Source: Nothopassalora personata
Lineage: Eukaryota > Ascomycota > Dothideomycetes > Mycosphaerellales > Mycosphaerellaceae
Direction: 5' to 3'
NCBI GenBank assembly: GCA_033816765.1
Contig: CM066287.1
Span: 1,922,001 to 1,986,000, forward strand
Length of the DNA stretch: 64,000 nucleotides
The notes below the pieces were generated by a model. That model worked only from the letters and a program-made list of their open reading frames with translations, made no database searches and had not been told where the DNA came from. Positions within the stretch are counted from its first letter, which is position 1; each line of letters begins with the position of its first letter. Shown in pieces: positions 1 through 11,209 of this stretch. Made by a program: the position numbers and the translations under genes.

Positions 1-216
1 GCATGCTTCCTCGGCTCCAATGCTAGAACGCTAGAACCAAGACAATACGCCGCTCATGCCAAAGTAAAAGTGGAATAAAAGAATTCTCCTTTCCGAGCGC
101 AGCGACCAGACAAGCGTGAGACAACTCTCATGCTCGTTATTGTGCCGTCAGACCTGACAGCGGCGCTGTGCTTAAGCTCGCTGGGAAATGAAGGGGCAAA
201 GTGTGCAATGTAAAGG

Positions 217-2652
217 TTACAGGGAGAGGATGTGCCGTCCACCTTTGCCGTGGTACTCCTGCAGTTGAAGGCCAACTTCGCGCATCCGCTCCGCGCCTTT
301 GCCAGGCTTGACCTTGAAGGCCTTCTCGCCCTTCGCGGCAGCCTTGGCGCAGGCTTTTTGGTACATCTTCTCCTTTCTGCGTTGACGCTTCTTCTCGAGT
401 CCTTTGAAGATATCGATAGCGCCTCGCTTGGAGACTTCGCCGACAGTGACGTTGCGTTCTGTGTCGGATCCCGCGTGGTCGTGAACCGCAAGACTGTTGA
501 GCTTGCCCATCATGAAGCCACCGCGTGGGAGCGACGCAGTGTGGGTAAGCTGTGGTCTGCTGGCAAGCACATGAGGAGTGTACTTGCCGACTGCGCTGTT
601 GGTCGGCGACGCGCGTCTCGTGTTAGGTGGCGATGTCATCTTGTTGACAGGTGCTGGCGATCTGCTACGCTCTGGAGATTGGGTGAACAGCTTGGCAGGC
701 GTCGGAGAGCGAGCAGTACCACGCCGTGTCGGAGGCGGAGGAGATCGAGCGGTGGTACGCCTGATAGGAGGAGGAGGTGGCGATCGAGCAGTGTTGCGCC
801 TGGCTGGTGGAGGTGGCGATCGAGCAGTGGATTGACGCTTCAGCATTCCAGGTGCTGGCGAACGACGTCGAGCAGTTGGAGGTGGCGAGCGATATGTGTT
901 GCTCTTGGCGCGTGGGCGTGATGGTCTGGCTGTGAAGTCACCGTCGAGCTCATCAATGTCTCCATGCATGAGATTCTCAACTTCACTTTCTTCAGGATCC
1001 TCCAGGTCTTCGTCGTCTTCCTCATCCATCTCCGGATCAGACGTTGGGAAGGTCGGGTCGATGTCTTGAGGCCGAGCTTTGTGTTTGGCAGCCTCTTTAG
1101 CTTTCAAGTTATTGAGGTAAGCCTGCTCGATGGGTCGGTCTTCGTCCAGAGTGCCACATACGAAGTCGGTAGAGTCTGGCAGGTCGACAGGATCAGTACG
1201 ACCACCGATTGTGAGACCTTGGCCGTGGCTACGACGCTTGCGGTGGGCCTTGACCTTCTTAGGTCGAGACACACGGCCGGAACTTAGTGAGCCCACCGAA
1301 GATGCAAGAATGACATCGTCCTTCCTGTTGAAAGTCATCCGCTCGAGGTGATCGACAGATGTAGCAGCTGTTGAGGCACCTCCAGGCCTCCACCAATCTT
1401 CATCGCTCTCCTCGCCTTCCGAATCAGACTCAGCAAACCCTTCTTCGTCATCAGTACGAAAGCCCTCGTCTGATTCTCCGTCATCGTCATCTTCAACATC
1501 CTCCTCGTCATTGTCTGCGTCTTCGTCGTCGTCGTCGTCGTCATCTTCAAGTTCCTCATCCATTTCTTCCTCCTCGATCACTTCTTCCTCGACCTCCTGG
1601 CAAGCCTTGCGGATGATGTTCTCCTTCTGCAGAGTATCACTCACTGTCAGACGGCTCTTGTAACACGTAGACTCTTGCACCCATTCCTCAGGCTCGTCTT
1701 CACTAGAGGCGAACTCGTGGAATCTGGTGGCTTCGGTGCTTGAATGCGACTCATCCGACATCGTCCTCTGGAGTATCGGTGCCTCAATCTCAAGGGTAGG
1801 CGTAGAAGCAACGGTCTTGTTTTCCGGACTTCTCCTCACGCTTTTCGGCGACACAGGTGTCACAGTGCTATCTGAGCCTCGATGTGTCTTGACACCGTCC
1901 AACTTGGACAAAGGTCTGCGCTGTGGCGGCGGCGGCGGGCTGACCGGACGATTTGCGCTTGAGGCCTGCTTCTCTGCCGGTTTGTTCTCTGCACTGTTCC
2001 GTGTTGGGCACACGAACTTGAGAGCACACTTCCGCTTTGGTGGAGACGCCGCGCTCTGTGGTTCAGGATCCGTAGGCTTAGTGACGGGCAGTGGAGCTGG
2101 CTGTGATGTCGGTGTCTTCTTGTCCTTGTTACCACATGCGAAGCTGATGCATCGCTTGCGACCCAGTCCGGCCTCGACGGATTGCTCCGGCGTTGCGACT
2201 TTGTCATCGTGCCCGAGGATCTGCGGCTCACGAGCGAGAGGCTTCTCGATGATAGGGAGTGCACCTCGCATTGCGGTTGGAAGAAGAGGCGGGCTGATTG
2301 CCGGGCTTGCCACGCTATGTCCGTCGTCACTCGTCAATTCGGCGGTCGATGTAGTGCTTGGGTTACTCCATGTCGATTGCGTGCTTAACGTGCGAGGTGG
2401 TGCTCGAGAGGTGTCTTCTTCGTCCGTGTGCTCGGTCTCGGAGTGTAGTTGGCGTGTCAATAGTGATTCTCTGCGATGGAAGATGGCCGGATCTGCTTTG
2501 CCATAGGCGTGTAGCTTTGGCGGCGTCCATGTGGCTCGCGGCGTTCGCTCGTCTGGTGGTTCGTCGGCTTCAACGTATAAATCCTCAGAGGAGTCCATGT
2601 TGCCGCTCGAGTTGGGCAGTGCCTGAGGTTGTGGATTGGTAATCCTATCCAT
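217..2652 (-). CDS. Large acidic, proline/arginine-repeat protein of unknown function (possibly DUF2457-like)
   Basis: Single-exon 811-residue reading frame with no obvious catalytic domain. The N-terminal 330 residues are Ser/Thr/Pro-rich. Residues about 350-405 are an almost unbroken Glu/Asp tract. A better ordered block follows around residues 470-540 (TDPVDLPDSTDFVCGTLDED). Residues about 585-655 hold roughly five imperfect copies of a TARSPPPPxRR unit. The C-terminus (about 730-811) is Lys/Arg-rich and predicted helical, including GAIDIFKGLEKKRQRRKEKM, and is likely the conserved part. The acidic middle and basic end resemble the fungal family I recall as DUF2457, but that assignment is from memory. 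The start at 2652 is the first ATG; a second in-frame ATG lies at 2598. Charge pattern suggests a nuclear or nucleolar role, which is inference. Confidence 0.75.
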   Translation of the reverse strand: MDRITNPQPQALPNSSGNMDSSEDLYVEADEPPDERTPRATWTPPKLHAYGKADPAIFHRRESLLTRQLHSETEHTDEEDTSRAPPRTLSTQSTWSNPSTTSTAELTSDDGHSVASPAISPPLLPTAMRGALPIIEKPLAREPQILGHDDKVATPEQSVEAGLGRKRCISFACGNKDKKTPTSQPAPLPVTKPTDPEPQSAASPPKRKCALKFVCPTRNSAENKPAEKQASSANRPVSPPPPPQRRPLSKLDGVKTHRGSDSTVTPVSPKSVRRSPENKTVASTPTLEIEAPILQRTMSDESHSSTEATRFHEFASSEDEPEEWVQESTCYKSRLTVSDTLQKENIIRKACQEVEEEVIEEEEMDEELEDDDDDDDEDADNDEEDVEDDDDGESDEGFRTDDEEGFAESDSEGEESDEDWWRPGGASTAATSVDHLERMTFNRKDDVILASSVGSLSSGRVSRPKKVKAHRKRRSHGQGLTIGGRTDPVDLPDSTDFVCGTLDEDRPIEQAYLNNLKAKEAAKHKARPQDIDPTFPTSDPEMDEEDDEDLEDPEESEVENLMHGDIDELDGDFTARPSRPRAKSNTYRSPPPTARRRSPAPGMLKRQSTARSPPPPARRNTARSPPPPPIRRTTARSPPPPTRRGTARSPTPAKLFTQSPERSRSPAPVNKMTSPPNTRRASPTNSAVGKYTPHVLASRPQLTHTASLPRGGFMMGKLNSLAVHDHAGSDTERNVTVGEVSKRGAIDIFKGLEKKRQRRKEKMYQKACAKAAAKGEKAFKVKPGKGAERMREVGLQLQEYHGKGGRHILSL

Positions 2653-5244
2653 ACAGTAGTGGTTAAATGTGCGTCGCTCGCGACGATGAGTTGTTGGTCG
2701 GTCGAGCGTTCGAACTATGGCGACAGTGATTGCGAGCGGTGGACACTTGCAGTACTATCGTTGGGAAGGCGCAATGCGCTGGTGAAGCGACCCAATGGGC
2801 CGCGGGTGCTATAATGTGGTGAAGACCATGGTGAAGGAGGAAATGCGGCGTGCGGGCGCTAGAAGGGGCGGTTTAATGGCACGGAGAAGTGCGGCAGGAT
2901 GATGCCGGCAAACTTCTGGTGCGTGACAGTGTCAGAGAGTGTGATAATCTGGCGTGGCGTGCTGAGCGTCCAGGTTTAGCAGCAGGGCAGAGCAGGAAAG
3001 TCGGCGTCGGTGCTGTGGCTCAGGTGCAGCGACACTTCCAGCACAGCACTGGGCGGGCGAAAATGAGCAAAGCTGCAAGGCTGCTTGGCGAGCAGCGTCA
3101 AAGCAACGCTTACTTCGCGCGTCCAGCACAGGCAGCTCTGGTCAGCAGCCAGTGTCGGTGGTTTTCATATGGATGGATGGGTGTTGAAGAAGTAATAACG
3201 ACTCACGACGGAGCGAGGGAGAGCAGCGCAGGGCGTGGGCGATGGCAGATGAAGAGATCAGCACTGCAGCAGATGGGCGCGCCGCTAAGAGCAACAGGCC
3301 GATTGGCTGTGGAATAATCTTCACACAAAGACTCGACTAGCCTAGCACCATCCACTCCGACCGCCTGTGCGCGCGCGCTTCTGCGTTCCACGACAGCAAG
3401 CAATGGATGAGGTGCACAAATTTTGCTTGATCTCGCCATGTCGATGAGACTGGCCAGCCATCAAGTTGCAACATTACCAAGCCTCACACCCGGCACATCG
3501 CCGTCGCCCAGAGCCGAGTGACTGACGCAGTGCACCTAGAGGTAGGTCTACGTCATTACTGCGCTGCTCCGACAACTCAGGGAAGTGGGAACGTGAATCA
3601 CTCCTCCCTCCCACGCCACGGAATTGTTGTTCCAGCATTGAACGTAGCGCTGCGCCATCTCGACGCGGCTAAATTGCATCGCAGCTGATGAGCCATTTTC
3701 TGCCCACACCCAATCGTGTCGGTCCCATAGTGGCCACCCCAATACAGCGGCTCACCTCAAGGCAATTCCTTATCGTATGCAAGAACGTGATCAAACGCAC
3801 CAACACGGCTAGCAAATTCCTGCTGGCTCTGCACCTAGTGTGCTACAGGCGCTGGACAGTGAAAGCGGCCCACCTCCGCAGCTTGGCTTGGCATGGCTTC
3901 AAGGCTGCTTTGAACAACAAGACAGTAAGACAATTGAGACACATTTCAGACAGGCGTATGACCTTTTTTTCCGTAAGCTATAAGTTGTCCGTCGGCTGCG
4001 ATAACATTGCGAAGCCTTTCGGGGAGCGTATCGACCCACGCGTGGGCCGCTTTCACCGTACGCGCGTGCTAGTGTTGGGCTACGCTTCTACGCCGTCCTC
4101 CGCTGCACCACACCGATAGCGTGCTGCAGGCCACTGCGTCGTCCTGTTGTTACTGCTGCCGCTCCATCGCGGCTTGACGGCGGCGGTATGCATGCCAGCT
4201 TTTCGAAACACAGCAGCCAGCAGCGACCGCGCTTGCCAGCTCACAGCATTGTGGATATTCGAAGGCGTGGTCACGCTCACTTCCTTCTCACCGACCAGAG
4301 AAGCGGACTGCCTGCTGCTCATGGCAAGAGCTCCGCGCTAACCCCAGCGCTTCATGCATCGTGATTTTACCATCAGTCGTGCACGCGCGAACATCATGGC
4401 CTTGCCATTGATGTGGACCAACGATCTCCAGTCGAAGCCCGTTCAGTCATCGACAGCGCCAGTCTCCAGAGTGAGCAGCACCAGCTCACAGCCTGGGAGG
4501 ATTATCCAGGTGGGTACGTACTTGCCGGTAAATACATTCCGTTTCGAGCTGGAGCAGGCGAATCACGTTCTATGTTAAATTATCCGCGGCCGCGCGGTCG
4601 ACCAGCACAACACCCCACGGTGCTGTGAGACGGTCGAAACACGCTTGAAGTGTGAGATATGTCACCGCGTGAGCTCAGTGGTGGCGTCACGAGGTCAAAG
4701 CGGGGGTCCACCTATGGCCGTCTCATCCTTCATGCCGCGTAGCCATTTCAAATGCTCTGGATGGTCAGCCACAGTGGTCAGCGAGCTCGCGAACGTTCTC
4801 GCGCAGGCGTCCAGACTGATCCCCCGGAGCAACGCGGTCATCAGCGAGAACAATCACTCTAAATCACTCTCCACTACGCGCCGTGCCCATGCCAAACAGG
4901 AGATGCTTCGCACGATCATAGTGCTGCAGGTCAGACGCAAAGTTTGAGTTCTACGCCACTGGCTGTCACGAAGGTCTTTCACCAATGAGCTCGCCGAACT
5001 CGTAACCAATCTACCATCTGCATTTCATAACGACCACCACGCCAAGCGACAGCTATTGGCCTCATCTTGCTTGAAGCTATTGGAGATGATGTGGTGAGCA
5101 CGTGTAGGCTCGATGCGACCTCCCTTGTTTGACGTGCGACACGCTAGCTGTGTTACACGATGCCGAAAGCTGCGTGCATGAACGCGTGCCGCGCCCCGTG
5201 CATGATACAGCGATACAGCTGTGCAGGGTGGTGCAGAGTCCTTA
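2653..5244. other. Gene-poor stretch, no supported gene
   Basis: About 2.6 kb upstream of the acidic-protein gene. Open frames here are short, lack recognisable domains and do not join across plausible introns. The first few hundred bases presumably hold that gene's promoter. I see nothing else I can support. Confidence 0.5.
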
Positions 5245-5473
5245 CAACCCCTGCATCTACACCTTGCCCAGTCAGGAAGGATGTTGCGGATTTACCACTT
5301 GGTATGGCCTCCATTGTTGGCTATTAAGGACTACATCTGGCCCTTCTCAAAATCAGTAAACAAGCCCCCGCGGGCCATTGTAACGTATATGTGAGGTAGT
5401 TGATAAGATGAAGGGTAGCAATACCTTCGAGTACAATATGGCCTGATTAAGTAAAGCGTAGATACAGGGGTTG
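5245..5473. mobile_element. 229-bp TA-flanked MITE with 32-bp terminal inverted repeats
   Basis: The left end begins CAACCCCTGCATCTACACCT and the right end, reverse-complemented, begins CAACCCCTGTATCTACGCTT. The two 32-bp ends match at 25 positions and all seven differences are transitions. Both ends abut TA (5243-5244 and 5474-5475), the target duplication expected of Tc1/mariner-type elements. The interior has no coding capacity, so this is a non-autonomous miniature element. The same terminal sequence occurs at 23620, about 100 bp upstream of a transposase-like start, which suggests a common mobilising family. Confidence 0.75.
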
Positions 5474-5475
5474 TA

Positions 5476-8400
5476 AGAATACAGTATCGTGGTGTCCCTC
5501 CGGCAGCGGGATGTAAGACATGCTAGGCTTGCCGTCTCGGCATGGCTGGTGTCTCTCCGAGCCTCGTCGACTTGATATCACCTATGGACTCCTGCTAGAT
5601 GGCTGTCAGCGGCCAGTACTCCCATGGCAGAGAATACTACACAACCGCTTGGCCTAATGTACCGAGCAGACGGCCGACACGACGAATGATCAGCTATGCG
5701 TCTCGTCTACGTGCATCGGCTCCGGGCGTGCCTTGCTGCCTCACCTCCTCTACGAGGGTCATCTGCCTGGTAGCATGATCTGGTCGAGTACAGTATTGAG
5801 TGGCTACTCAGATCAAGTGGGGTGGTAGACCAGGGGTCGTTACATGCTTCCTCTCTACACAAATGGCAGACTGCATGGGCAGCTGATAGTCTTTCACCTC
5901 CATCTCTATTGACCGGTGGATTTTTGTCAGCTTGACGGTATGCAATCTTGCATCGTGATACGAAGGCATACTGCTTGGCGTTCCATAGTTGCCACACTGA
6001 CCGTCGTCCTTGCATACCGTCTCGTCCAACTCAGAGCATCCTCTTGAATGACATAAGAAGGATTTGAAAGGGGCTTAACGGCGACAGGTGCATCTTCCTC
6101 ACAGCCTTGAGCATACTATTTGCACGACAGTCCAAGTCGTGCGAACGCGTCACCCAGCATCGGACAAAAAACACTGCATCTTCCGACAGCCGCGCGTACC
6201 AGCTGGGGAAGGTCTTTAGTCACTCAGCCAGCCATGGAGCTTCTTGCAACAATCATGATTATCGTCTCAGCTCTTGTGCTCATGGCCTTACACTAGGACT
6301 CCGGGCCGGCCAATGCTTCGCAACGTGCCGGCCATATCCCCAAGGCTCTTCATCAACTGTGTCTCGAATTTTCTCCTCATTATGGTACAACCTTGAAATC
6401 AAAGGAGGCACTCTGTTGACATGGGCTCAACCAGCAGCTGTCAAGAAGACCACTGCTGCTACACCTGAGCCGCTTGGGCAAGCGTAACAACACCGAGATC
6501 CGCCCTGTAACTATCCGCCTCGATCTTTTCTCGATCCGCACGGTGAGAACCTATTCCGTACGGCGATGAGATGTCAGCGCACTGCCCAGCAATTTCAGGC
6601 AGCTCATTACCATGACGGGATCATTTCTTCTCTCAGGCGATGTCGGTCATGGCAGTCTTCAATGGATGCGAGTGTTCGTCTCTGGCTATCCTCTGCTCGG
6701 CAAAATAGTATAATCATGGGAAGGCTTCTTGGTAACATCGGAGGTATTGGATTGAAGAAACGTACCATCGATAAGGGGAGAATAGGTTCTGCCGCTGCCA
6801 TCTCGACCGAACCCGGCAAGGGACAGATAAGGACATGCTTTCAACGTAACAGCGATTGGGATTGGCTACGGCAGAGACTATATGACTATATATCATGGAG
6901 GTGCTTCGACCCCAAGGACCTGCCTCGAGATCTGCGGCGCACGCGCTTTATCACTCCTGCCCGCTCCAGCTGGGCATGGCTGGGCATGAGGAGTTATGAG
7001 CCATCATTCATCACTCCTCTTCTTCTCTCGCGAAAACATTCTTGCATCGCCGAGGATATCAAGATTCGTAACGAGTATGCGAGTATACATGCAGCAAGAA
7101 TCTGGAGCATCTGGAGGCTGTAGGGCATGTTGATGGCACGTGATGGGAGATTGATCCATAGTGATGCCTGAAGGTTCCATGTAAGGCTTTCTATGACCCT
7201 ATGCACAAGGCATCCAGACACCAGATCTGTACATTAAGCGACAGCGATATCGTGCCGGCGTTGTCAGGACTCTGTCGTTTCTCTAGCAGATGCTCTTCGT
7301 GTGCGTGACAGCGGCCCAATGGTCCCTCGGTGCCAGTGTGAAATTTGGAGTTACGATACACAACATAGTGTAGCTACAAGGAACCGCATCGCTTCCAGAC
7401 CGACCTGGCTGACTGCAGCAAACGAACAATCACCAATGTTTCAGCGGCGGTGCTCCATTATTCGCACCACATACATGGCTGATCGCCTAGCCATGACGAA
7501 TAAAGACAACGGAGGCACGATTGACACCAAGCCGGGACTTCCCTGACGCCTCACCGTCGATCCATTGTCGCCTGTCTCAAGAACGTTAAATCTATATCAA
7601 AGTTCTGTCTAGGCCATGATCTGTCACCAGGAGTAAGAAAGGATGTACGGATCGCTCTTGAAGAGTTGATCTGGGTAGATTGAGAAAAAAAAAGCACCAT
7701 GTCAAAGTCGTCAACCCGAAGAAGACGTGAGCCACGATGGGCAAACCCATGATGTGCACTGCTCGGCATTTCCACCATGGTAGCGATTGAGCGGATAGAA
7801 CAGAAAGAACCGCGACCACGAAAGGCTCAAGGGTGGACGCGTCGGGCTATAACAAGATTATGGCTCATCAACTATGAACCGTGAAACTCGAGCTGCTGAT
7901 TGCAGCACGCGCGTTTTGCCTGACACCGTACCAGTGAGCCATTGGCGATTGCTGGAAGAACGTCAACTGGACTGTGATTTATCGCTTGTCAATGGTGATG
8001 AGATCGACGTGTGAAGGGTCGATCAGACCTTCGATAACGTGGAATAATCGAGCATGATGATCTGTAAGCCGTTGTCAGCAGTGCCAGTCACTTCCGTTTC
8101 CATAATACATACTCAGTGTCCACTTGGGGGGTTGCAGCATATGTGGAGGAGCGCTGTGGTCGCATATAACTGGCCGAAAGTCACCATGAGAAAGTATGAG
8201 CCATCATGACCCAGTCCTATGCCAAGCCCAGATCACATCACATGAAGGCGCGCTTTTCTCTCGCTATACCATTATACAAAATAACCTATGCACATCATGT
8301 TGCCGCCTACGCCTCGCTGAAAGTATGCAATGCTTCCGAACAGAACAGTCGTTGCCTCTTGCGGTTCTGTATGCTCCCAATTCCAAACGCCAAAGCAAGA

Positions 8401-8548
8401 AGCTGTGTGAAAGTACGGAGACTGCCGCTCAAGCAATGAGGCCAGTCCGTCAATGCCATGCAATCAAGGGATCGTGTCATCCAACGTCGATCCCGCACAA
8501 AGAAACGGTTGAGGAGTCAGAGTTGTCAAAAGGGTGTTGCGAGCTCGC
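5476..8548. other. Gene-poor stretch, no supported gene
   Basis: About 3.1 kb with only short open frames lacking family resemblance or splice continuity. A 13-base match (tatgagccatcat) occurs near 6995 and near 8196, which is too little to define a repeat. No transposase or other protein remnant was recognised. Confidence 0.45.
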
Positions 8549-10947
8549 TCATCCTCTCTTCTTCGGCTGAGAGAGCGCCGCCAAACGAGCCTGACTGATG
8601 GTGCTGGGCCGCTTGACAGGACTCGTAGTCGTCTTCGCACCCTTCGGCTTGACACCGAGGGTCGAGCGTCTGGCAGCACTCGCTGCCGTAGGTGCTGTGA
8701 CGGGCTTGTCCTGGCCACCCGACTTCATGCGCTTGGCAGGTCGGTGATCCTCCTCAGCATCCACCACAGGAGTATTCTCCTTCTCCTCCGATATCATGTT
8801 GACGTCCTTTTCAGCTGCAGCTTTCTTGTTCTCGAACTCAAACTTCCTCTTCTTGCTGCCAGTGGTGGCGACGGGAGAGGTGTTGATATCTGCCGACACC
8901 ATGCGAATGGTAGAAGGTCGCTTGCCGTTGGAAGGTGCTGCGTTTGGCGACATCCCGAAAACAATATCCTGATCTCCAGCCCGGAATGTGAAGTCTTGCG
9001 GTCCAGATGTTTGCCTCCGCTTCTGAGGCGAGGGGCTGAGCAGACCAGGGCTGGCGCTCAGGTCTGGAGACAATTGCTTCTGCGCCTCGGCTGCTACCTG
9101 CACAGACCGGTCTTGCTGGGGCGAAGGAGTTGGTGTCTTGGACGGTGTGCTACTCTGAGCCTTTTCGTGACGAGCTTTGGTAGAAGAGCTGAAGTCGACA
9201 CGCTTTGAAGCTGTTGCTGGCTCCGTCTTACCTTTGTCCATCACGAGCTTTGGCGGTGTGGCCATGTGTGTACCAGCAGCCACCTTTGCAGGATCGTCAG
9301 AGTAGAGACGTTGAGGCGAGCGCAGAATAGACTTCATCGGCGAGTGTCGCAGCAAGTTGAAGCGGCCGAGTAGCTTGTTCGACATGCTCTTGCCAGGTGT
9401 TTCGGTTTCCTCGCTGTCGATGTTCGATACTGGCAGCTTAGAAGGAGACCGAGCCAAGAATGGCACTTTTGGCGCCTTTTCGGTGCCAGCAGCCGCTTCA
9501 GGCTCAGTGCTCTTAGCGACTGCTGCCTTCACTGGCGATCGCGAAAGAAATGGAGTCTTGATTGACGAAGAAGCTTGACCTGGCGCGACCTCGTTCGCCT
9601 TCTTTGGGACGTTAGCCTGCTGCACATGTGTTAGCTCAGCTTATTCTTGCTTCGGAGTAAATAGGTTCGACAGCTTACCTTAGTCGGCGACCGCATGAGC
9701 AGAGGGCTGGCGGGCTGACCTGGCTGCTCGGCACGCTTCTCGGCCGTGAAACTTGGGAACAATGATGCTTTTGACGGTGAGCGCGCAAGCAGAGCGGGAG
9801 ATGCCGTGCTCTGCTCGGGCTGAGCAACAAGCTTGTGTACAGAAGGTTGAGGAGCCTTCGCGGGAGTAAAGTTTGGTGCTGGGATCTTGGTGATCTTGGT
9901 AGACTTGACACCTGCAGCTCGCGCAAGAGAGGATTGCGTGGGCGTCGTGAGCTGGGAAAGATCCGGGTAGCTGGGTTGCTTGACGGACTGTGGTGTCGAA
10001 GGAAGGGCCTTGTCATCATGACTTGATGCAGGGCGTGCAGTGGACGCATCGTCGGCGTCTGTACGCTTGACACGCTTCGCGGGAGATGCACTCTTCAGGT
10101 CCTTGACTGAAGTTGATCGCGGAAGTTGGCTACCAGGAAGTGCTGGCAGTGGCTTTGCCGCGTCGCGAGAGCTTGGCCGTGATGGCGTCGAACCTGGTTG
10201 GTCCAAACCAGCTTTGGATGGGCTGCGCTTCAATGAGGCCGTAGTGGCAGGCTGGTCCTTCTTCGGTGTCGCATCCGGTGGTGCCATCTGCTTTGCTCGG
10301 AACGACGAGGCATGATTGGCAATCGAGTCCATCTTTTCGAACTGCTTGAGATGCGCCGAACTGTATCGTCCGGTGGGCTTCGCTATCTTTCGCGCCGCCA
10401 GCACTTGATCAGTGGACTGTGTGTGCTCCCCGTCTGCCATCATCTGGTCGCGGATCCTCGCTGCCTCCTCGCGCTTCTCGTACATCAGCTTCTTAGCCTC
10501 GGGACTCAGCTCGAGGGAATGTTCGCGGCGGAAGGTGAACTGAAAGCTGGGCGACTGGACATCTGCCTCCACGTTGCGTGTCCTGGTAGGCGTTCCTTGC
10601 AGCGCTGCGATCTTGCTCTTCCTCGGTGGCTCAGTGTGCGGTGCCATGTTGGAGAAACCGAGATGTCTGGCTTCGTCTCGCGGCTTTGCGGTTGACTGGT
10701 GGTGCAATTGTGGATGCATTTCCTGCTCGCTGGGCTGGATCGGGGTCGCTTTGGTAGGAGTCGTGGTGTCGGCACCCGGAAGGGCCGAGGTAGGAAATGC
10801 GCCGGGCATCTCATCGTTCTCCTCGACGGATGTGAGCTTGGTCGGGACTGTTCGTGGAGTGCGCGTCGTGGGCGCATCGTGGGAGAGCGAGACACGCTTG
10901 GGTGTCGTCGACCTGTCGCGTAGACGTGCGGAAGACCGGCGCGCCAT
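8549..10947 (-). CDS. Uncharacterised disordered protein with many S-P-x-K (CDK-type) motifs
   Basis: Two exons, 10947-9679 and 9619-8549, joined in phase 0 across a 59-bp intron with a gctaac branch site, give 779 residues. The protein is mostly disordered and Ser/Pro/Lys-rich. It carries a repeated linear motif of the form FL-x-RSP-x-K: PFLSRSPVK, PFLARSPSK, LLARSPSK, LLMRSPTK, and the related LLRHSPMKSILRSPQR. These fit the CDK consensus S/T-P-x-K/R. A helical segment near residues 150-180 (LSPEAKKLMYEKREEAARIR) is probably the conserved core. The N-terminus MARRSSARLRDR and Lys/Arg clusters suggest a nuclear protein. An in-frame ATG at 11118 would add 57 residues, but the 10947 start is preferred. 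Function is not recognised. Confidence 0.75.
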
Positions 10948-11209
10948 GGTTGTATGTGGTTGGGTGTGATCGTAAGCGTGGTCAATGGCTCCCCAGGTGT
11001 CGGTGCGAGTAGTCGTCTTCAGGCTAGGCCCGCGACAAGGTCGAGCGCTAAACCTGGGAGCGGGTCGGTAAACACAAAAATCAACAAACGCGAAGCTAGA
11101 ACTGAGGTCACGTGCCATAGCATTTATCCGTTCTAGACATGTTCAAAACATGCATGTTAGACGATGTATTAAGTCATATACAGCCTTGAACCTCCTCTCC
11201 CAACTCTCC

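Noticed and set aside
1727..2506. 259-codon plus-strand frame inside the acidic-protein gene
   Set aside because: It overlaps a longer, domain-consistent frame on the minus strand and shows no recognisable protein features.
6566..7123. 185-codon plus-strand frame in the left gene-poor region
   Set aside because: No domain, no signal peptide, no splice partners and irregular composition; probably chance.
6990..8215. Pair of short direct matches (tatgagccatcat)
   Set aside because: Thirteen bases without flanking similarity is within chance for this length.
10948..11118. 57-residue N-terminal extension of the SPxK protein from an upstream ATG
   Set aside because: Composition is unlike the rest of the protein and the second ATG begins a typical basic start; this remains possible but less likely.
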